Assembly: GCA_002500925.1 (NCBI GenBank)
Contig: DLTN01000034.1
Span: 2,903 to 14,147 of the forward strand
Length of the DNA: 11,245 bases
From: Gemmatimonadales bacterium UBA7835
GTDB taxonomy: Bacteria; Gemmatimonadota; Gemmatimonadetes; Longimicrobiales; Gaopeijiaceae
Reading direction: 5' to 3'
The notes beneath the pieces are model-generated. The model saw only the letters and a program-made list of their open reading frames with translations. It had not been told where the DNA came from and searched no databases. A program made the position numbers and the translations under genes. Every line of letters starts with the position of its first letter. The first letter of the stretch is position 1. Of the stretch, positions 7,345-11,245 are shown one piece after another.

Positions 7345-7384
7345 GAATAGGGGCCCTCCGCACTAAGGCAGAAAGCCCCTATCC
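7345..7384 (-). terminator. Terminator hairpin of the PQQ dehydrogenase gene, stable only in the minus-strand RNA
   Basis: In minus-strand RNA, the arms 7384-7368 and 7361-7345 pair over 17 positions around a CUUAGU loop (7367-7362). The outer 10 pairs are GGAUAGGGGC with GCCCCUAUUC and the inner 7 are UUUCUGC with GCGGAGG. Four pairs are G:U wobbles; in the plus-strand RNA these become A.C mismatches. It begins 31 nt after the dehydrogenase stop codon and is followed by UUUCGUC, a short U-rich tail. Position and strand specificity fit an intrinsic terminator for the dehydrogenase mRNA. Confidence 0.65.
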
Positions 7385-7415
7385 TGTCTAACCGGGAATC
7401 GCAAATGTGGCGACG

Positions 7416-9449
7416 CTAGTCGCTACTTGGCAGAGTCATTGCGAAGTTTCCACCATTTGTCGAGATGACGATATATTGCTTTCCTTCATGCATATAGGTC
7501 ATCATCTGATAGCGGTTGTCCGATGGAATCTCGACCCGAGCGAGCTCTTCCCCGGATGCCTTGTCGACCGCGAAAATGTGTGGGGTCCGATCACTGTCGT
7601 GGCTAGCGTATACCAGCATGTCCGGTGTCGCAAACATCGCCGCCTGCCGACCCGAACCTGTGCGCGGATCATCTTTTCCGTCGAGCGCCGGGTGATTCAG
7701 CACGTTTCGTGGAGTATCACCAATAGGCATCCACCAAAGGTGATCACCAGTATTGAGATCTATCGCCGTAATCTTACTGTACGGTGCCTTCCACAAAGGA
7801 AGACCATCGATACGACCTGGTGAAGCCGCAGGCCCTGGCACCCAGTCCGTTATGGTCGTCCCGGTTGGCTGATCCGTCAGGTCCTCAGCCACCCCTCCTT
7901 CGTCCTTCTCGGGACCCGGAATGATAATGCGCGCACTACACCCTTTCTGGGACGGCACATAGATGATCCCCGTATCAGGATCATAAGCCGGCGTTCCATC
8001 GATATTCGTACCTCCCACATCAGCCGGACACCAAAACGCTGCGCGCTTACCAAGAGGGTTGTCACGCTGAAGAGGGGGCAGGAAGAGTGGTCCGATCTGG
8101 AAATCTTCAAGCGCTTCAATCGCTCGCTGCCTGAGCTCCGGCGAAAAGTCGACGAGATCGTCCTCGGTCATGCCCTGCATATCATACGCTGCAGGACGCG
8201 TCGGGAACGGTTGCGTCTCGGCTAGATGTTCTCCGGGAATCATTGATTTCGGTACTTCCCGATATTCAACCGGCCATACAGGCTCACCCGTTTCACGGTT
8301 GAGCACGTAAAGGAATGCCTGTTTGGTGGCCTGTGCCAAGATCGGGGTCTCTACCCCATCGATCGTCACATCCGCGAGAACAGGGACCTGAGGCGTGTCA
8401 TAGTTCCATATATCGTGTTTCACAAACTGAAAATGCCAAGCGCGGTCCCCCGTCTCAACGTCAAGCGCAATCAAGCTTGTGGAGAAGAGATTGTCACCGG
8501 GTCGGAAGCCGCCATAGTAGTCCTGGGTAGCACCGTTGGTTGGCACGTACACGAGGCCGAGATCGGCATCGGCCGAAAGAGGCGCCCATGAAGAAATGTC
8601 GCCCGTCCACTCCCAGGCGTCGTTTTCCCACGTTTCGTGCCCAACCTCTCCTGGACTGGGAAGCACGTCGAACTTCCAGAGGTGTTCACCGGTGCGAGCA
8701 TCGTACCCCAGGATATCTCCGGGGATATTCTCGCGGCGAGTCTGGTTGTAGCCCTGCTCCGCAGAGTTTCCGACGACAACTACCCCGTTGACGACTATGG
8801 CTGGTGACGAACTCGTTATGTAGCCCTGCTCGAGAGAAATACCATCAGCGGCATTCTCATATTCATATCCAAGTCCATTTTCACCGAGGAGATCGACCAC
8901 ACCGGTAGACGGGAACCCAGGGATATCAACCTGCTGTCCGAACCCCTCAAGATGTTCTCCCGTCTGGGCATTGAGGGCATGTAGGAAGAATGCCGGAGAA
9001 ATAAGGTAGATCACATCTTGGCCATCTACGTTGGCGTAGGCGACTCCCTTTCCGTGATTCTTCCGCATCGAGTACTCCCAGCGGAATGTCTCAGGCTCAG
9101 TGTATGTCCACACCTCTTCGCCTGTTGCAGCATCCGTCGCCACAACCGTTCGGTATTGAGAATGCACATTCACGAGCAAGCCGTCCACGTAGATCGGGAT
9201 CGACCGCGCATTCACTGAACCCAGATGCGTCGCGTCATACTCCCACGCCACCTCCAGGTCAGCAAAATTGCTCGGGTTGATTTGGGTTAGGTCAGAATAA
9301 CGCTGCCCCATCAGGTTTCCCGTAATGACGGACCAATCGCCATCAACGGTCACTCCGTCCGCGCGATCTGCACCTCCGAAGCTGCCACCACATCCGCCGA
9401 GCACCACCGAAATACCAAGTGTGAGCCAAAGGCTCCTTCGATTCCTCAT
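7416..9449 (-). CDS. PQQ-dependent dehydrogenase (quinoprotein), lipoprotein
   Basis: A 677-residue periplasmic quinoprotein that would oxidise an alcohol, sugar or aldose with pyrroloquinoline quinone. Residues 1-20 form a lipoprotein signal with lipobox VLGGC (C20). The rest is one eight-bladed-type propeller with recurring PQQ/tryptophan-docking motifs: ATDAATGEEVWTY (104-116), GYDARTGEHLWKF (248-260), ALDVETGDRAWHF (328-340), YVLNRETGEPVWPV (381-394), AIDLNTGDHLWWMP (562-575) and AVDKASGEEL (627-636). The HDIWNYD motif at 345-351 matches the conserved HDxWDYD segment of glucose- and alcohol-dehydrogenase-type quinoproteins, which contributes a catalytic Asp. There is no N-terminal five-helix membrane domain as in E. 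coli Gcd and no C-terminal haem CxxCH, so electrons must go to a separate carrier. The substrate cannot be named. ATG 9449 has GAGGT (9460-9456) with 6-nt spacing. It is transcribed alone, divergent from the NTF2-like gene. No PQQ biosynthesis gene is in the window. Confidence 0.92.
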   Translation of the reverse strand: MRNRRSLWLTLGISVVLGGCGGSFGGADRADGVTVDGDWSVITGNLMGQRYSDLTQINPSNFADLEVAWEYDATHLGSVNARSIPIYVDGLLVNVHSQYRTVVATDAATGEEVWTYTEPETFRWEYSMRKNHGKGVAYANVDGQDVIYLISPAFFLHALNAQTGEHLEGFGQQVDIPGFPSTGVVDLLGENGLGYEYENAADGISLEQGYITSSSPAIVVNGVVVVGNSAEQGYNQTRRENIPGDILGYDARTGEHLWKFDVLPSPGEVGHETWENDAWEWTGDISSWAPLSADADLGLVYVPTNGATQDYYGGFRPGDNLFSTSLIALDVETGDRAWHFQFVKHDIWNYDTPQVPVLADVTIDGVETPILAQATKQAFLYVLNRETGEPVWPVEYREVPKSMIPGEHLAETQPFPTRPAAYDMQGMTEDDLVDFSPELRQRAIEALEDFQIGPLFLPPLQRDNPLGKRAAFWCPADVGGTNIDGTPAYDPDTGIIYVPSQKGCSARIIIPGPEKDEGGVAEDLTDQPTGTTITDWVPGPAASPGRIDGLPLWKAPYSKITAIDLNTGDHLWWMPIGDTPRNVLNHPALDGKDDPRTGSGRQAAMFATPDMLVYASHDSDRTPHIFAVDKASGEELARVEIPSDNRYQMMTYMHEGKQYIVISTNGGNFAMTLPSSD

Positions 9450-9581
9450 TTACTGACCTCGTAATCCACTGAAGACGCGGAAACGCAGCGTCGCGCCGGA
9501 CCCGTCTAGGAACGGCTTATGCAAGGACCGCAAGATGCCAAGCACCCTAGGATCACGCCAGAGCAAAATGGCTTTCCGATG

Positions 9582-9603
9582 AGTCAAGTTGACTTAATCA
9601 ACT
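9582..9603. repeat. Two overlapping palindromes, operator-like
   Basis: AGTCAA-G-TTGACT (9582-9594) and AGTTGA-CTTAA-TCAACT (9587-9603) share a TTGA core, so the same bases can be read in two symmetric registers. They overlap the predicted -35 hexamer of the rightward promoter, in the gap between two divergent genes. This placement is what a repressor or dual-regulator site would show. The regulator is not in the window. Confidence 0.45.
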
Positions 9604-9619
9604 CTAGAGGCAGTATAGA
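9589..9619 (+). promoter_or_regulatory. Putative sigma70-like promoter for the NTF2-like gene
   Basis: TTGACT (9589-9594) and TATAGA (9614-9619) are separated by 19 bp, slightly above the optimum, giving an expected transcript start near 9626 and a leader of about 70 nt before ATG 9694. The -35 lies inside the palindromes at 9582-9603. No comparably good promoter is seen for the divergent dehydrogenase gene in the same 244-bp gap. Confidence 0.4.
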
Positions 9620-9693
9620 AAACACCCTTGCAATTGATCTGCGCTGACCCGACAGTGTGAGCGTCCCCTAACGATTATTGTTTGGAATCCTCC

Positions 9694-10224
9694 ATGACAC
9701 GTCACGCCTTCACGTTAGCTCTAGCCATTGCAGCCACTGCCTGTGTGCAAGCCCAGCCTGGAGTTGAGGCACCTTCCGACGAACTGGCGCCATATCTACC
9801 AACTGCAGAGCAGAAAGCAGAAGTTACCGCCACGCTCCAGTTGCTATTCGATGCATTAGAGACCGGAGATGAGGCGCTTCTAAGATCGGTAACCGACCCA
9901 TCGGTAGTGATGCACTTCACAGAAACCCGAGACGGAATAACGACTTTTGGCTCCTCCACTCTGGATGGTTTGGCAGAGCGGATCTCTTCGTCAGAAGCAC
10001 CTCTCATTGAGCGATTCTGGGACCCAATAGTCGTCGTGGATGGTTCGTTGGCAACAATCTGGACACCATATGATTTCTATGTAGGGGAAAACTTCAGCCA
10101 TTGTGGAGTTGACGCGGCCAACATGATGGCTGGGGAAGAAGGCTGGAGAATTGTTGCGCTTTCCTGGACCCGTTTCCAGCCCCCCGCATGCGAGCTTCAC
10201 CCCGAAGGGCCACCCTCCATGTAG
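9694..10224 (+). CDS. Exported NTF2-like / SnoaL-like protein
   Basis: A 176-residue protein. The N-terminus (MTRHAFTLALAIAATACVQAQ) is a signal sequence, either Sec-type cleaved at VQA-Q or a weak lipoprotein signal with Cys17. The mature part has the cone-shaped NTF2-like fold pattern: a first helix with QLLFDALETGDEALLRSVTDP, then VVMHFTETRDG, and the strands IERFWDPIVVVDGSLATIWTPYDFYV, FSHCGVDAANMM and GWRIVALSWT. Exported proteins of this kind (nuclear transport factor 2 family, DUF4440-like) are common in environmental bacteria and are often ligand-binding or of unknown role; no catalytic residue can be assigned. ATG 9694 is chosen over an in-frame TTG at 9682 because it gives a normal signal peptide; GGA at 9684-9686 lies 7 nt upstream, a weak site. 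It is divergent from the PQQ dehydrogenase and convergent with the unknown gene 23 nt downstream, with no terminator visible between them. Confidence 0.85.
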   Translation: MTRHAFTLALAIAATACVQAQPGVEAPSDELAPYLPTAEQKAEVTATLQLLFDALETGDEALLRSVTDPSVVMHFTETRDGITTFGSSTLDGLAERISSSEAPLIERFWDPIVVVDGSLATIWTPYDFYVGENFSHCGVDAANMMAGEEGWRIVALSWTRFQPPACELHPEGPPSM

Positions 10225-10247
10225 TAAACACGAGCAGGCGTATTTAA

Positions 10248-11245
10248 CTACGTTGCAAATCCCTTTCGCAGTGTGTCGCGTGTCATTGAGAATGACCGCA
10301 GACCTGACAGTGGGTCATAGGCAACAAGCATAGAACCACGATAACCCAAGCGATCGGGCGTTCCCCTAGAAAAAGCCATAAGCTTCTCAGCTAGACTTTT
10401 TTGGGTTTCATTCACACCGGTTTCAAATTCGGACACGAATAGATCATTCAGAGTGAGCGGCTGCGGACGCCCTTCTAGCAGCGCTAGAGTCACCGTCGCC
10501 ACCACCGTGTTATGTGGGAAATTGAAATGCAGGGCGAGAGGGGCATAAGTATTTTTATCCGGCTTTTGGATCTCGAACTCTTCCAGAAGGCGATCTATAT
10601 GCTTCTTCAAAATATCCTCTAACTCAGCATACTCATCGACATAGTCCATGAGTGACGAGGGTGGTGAACCAATGAATGCATATGGATCCGCCGCGAGCCC
10701 CTGGAGAAGAGACTGCGTGATCGCTGCCCGTTCCTCCGCGCTTTCACTCTTCGCGACAGAAGACGAAAACTCTCGCGCCAGAGTCAAGACTGAATTCAGG
10801 AGCCATGGATAATCTCCGGTATTATCCCGCCGCATCTTGATCGGATCTCTATCATACATAAGCCAGAAACCCCATCTGAGGTGTGCACTCAGGACAGCGA
10901 CACTAGCGTGCGCAAACAAGACCGGATGATCACCTTCAAGTTGGTCAACCTTCTCAATGATCCGGTCATACGCTTGTTCCTCGGGGTGAAACTGCGATAT
11001 GGCATAGATGAGCAAGGTTTCGGCATCAGCGACGAAGCAATGGCCGCTGCCGTCCGTACCTTGAAGGTGTTGAACCAGACCCGTTAGGCGGTCAATCGTA
11101 GCTGTCGGGCTCGGCGTATCCCAGGCCCGCATAGCGCACAAAGCGAGAAGGTGGAGCAGGTAGTAGTCGAGGAGGATCGCAACGGTTGCCCTGCTAGCAT
11201 CCTCGTCCGACTGCAGGACCGGAGCATCAACTCGCTGCAGGAAAT
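10248..11245 (-). CDS. Unknown protein, mostly helical, N-terminus beyond the right edge
   Basis: The frame is open from the stop at 10248-10250 through the right edge, giving at least 331 residues. Any start placed inside the window (for example ATG 11132 or TTG 11141) would cut into a continuous coding frame, including the leucine-rich stretch AILLDYYLLHLLALCAMRAW. The protein looks largely alpha-helical, with alternating hydrophobic and charged segments (AYDRIIEKVDQLEG, ELEDILKKHIDRLLEEFEIQ) and a middle part HFNFPHNTVVATVTLALLEG. A more beta-like tail carries RGSMLVAYDPLSGLRSFSMT. I see no signal peptide, zinc motif, P-loop or other catalytic signature in the visible part, and I do not recognise the family. 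A helical-repeat scaffold is possible but unproven. Convergent with the NTF2-like gene, with a 23-bp gap. Confidence 0.75.
   Translation of the reverse strand, partial: FLQRVDAPVLQSDEDASRATVAILLDYYLLHLLALCAMRAWDTPSPTATIDRLTGLVQHLQGTDGSGHCFVADAETLLIYAISQFHPEEQAYDRIIEKVDQLEGDHPVLFAHASVAVLSAHLRWGFWLMYDRDPIKMRRDNTGDYPWLLNSVLTLAREFSSSVAKSESAEERAAITQSLLQGLAADPYAFIGSPPSSLMDYVDEYAELEDILKKHIDRLLEEFEIQKPDKNTYAPLALHFNFPHNTVVATVTLALLEGRPQPLTLNDLFVSEFETGVNETQKSLAEKLMAFSRGTPDRLGYRGSMLVAYDPLSGLRSFSMTRDTLRKGFAT

Noticed and set aside
7407..7823. 138-codon plus-strand frame opposite the 3' end of the PQQ dehydrogenase gene
   Set aside because: It is fully antisense to strongly conserved quinoprotein coding sequence and resembles no protein I know.
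10225..10247. Possible terminator between the NTF2-like gene and the convergent unknown gene
   Set aside because: The 23-bp gap contains no inverted repeat of useful length and no T tract.

Overview
The window looks like chromosomal DNA from a Gram-negative, heterotrophic bacterium that exports many hydrolases. It has moderate-to-high GC, dense gene packing, and several products with Sec or lipoprotein signals: an M19 dipeptidase, a DUF1028 protein, an S9 peptidase, a DUF5117-type zinc protease and a PQQ dehydrogenase. That mix is typical of Gemmatimonadota and similar environmental lineages. The assignment is inferred from gene content only; there is no rRNA or other marker gene here.

Left part (1-4142, minus strand): a compact operon reading right to left. 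It encodes a lipoprotein M19 membrane dipeptidase, an exported DUF1028 (Ntn-hydrolase-like) protein with C-terminal TPRs, and an S9-family prolyl-oligopeptidase-type enzyme. The S9 gene is cut by the left edge, so only its signal peptide and beta-propeller part are visible. The first two genes are close or overlapping, depending on the start chosen, and the S9 ribosome-binding site overlaps the DUF1028 stop codon. Divergent from this operon, across about 230 bp, is a large exported zinc metalloprotease of the DUF5118/DUF5117/DUF4953 type (4374-6890). Together these four genes look like a cell-envelope peptide-degradation locus: endo- or oligopeptidases produce short peptides and the dipeptidase finishes them. 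The DUF1028 protein is the unknown partner.

Middle (6891-9449): a perfect 15-bp hairpin separates the metalloprotease from a convergent 64-residue cysteine-rich zinc-ribbon-like gene. Upstream of that small gene is a 248-bp gap. It holds a strand-specific 17-bp G:U-containing hairpin, which is the likely terminator of the next gene, a lipoprotein PQQ-dependent dehydrogenase (7416-9449, minus).

Right part (9450-11245): a 244-bp divergent intergenic region carries overlapping palindromes on a sigma70-like promoter. A small exported NTF2/SnoaL-like protein follows (9694-10224, plus). Convergent with it is a long, unrecognised protein whose reading frame stays open to the right edge (10248-11245, minus), so it is N-terminally truncated by the window.

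I see no tRNA, rRNA, CRISPR array, insertion sequence, integrase or phage gene, and no gene-free stretch above 300 bases. Nothing here is clearly a new defence or mobile system. The points most worth following are the DUF1028 protein embedded in a peptidase operon, the unknown right-edge protein, the cysteine-rich mini-protein and the operator-like palindromes at 9582-9603.
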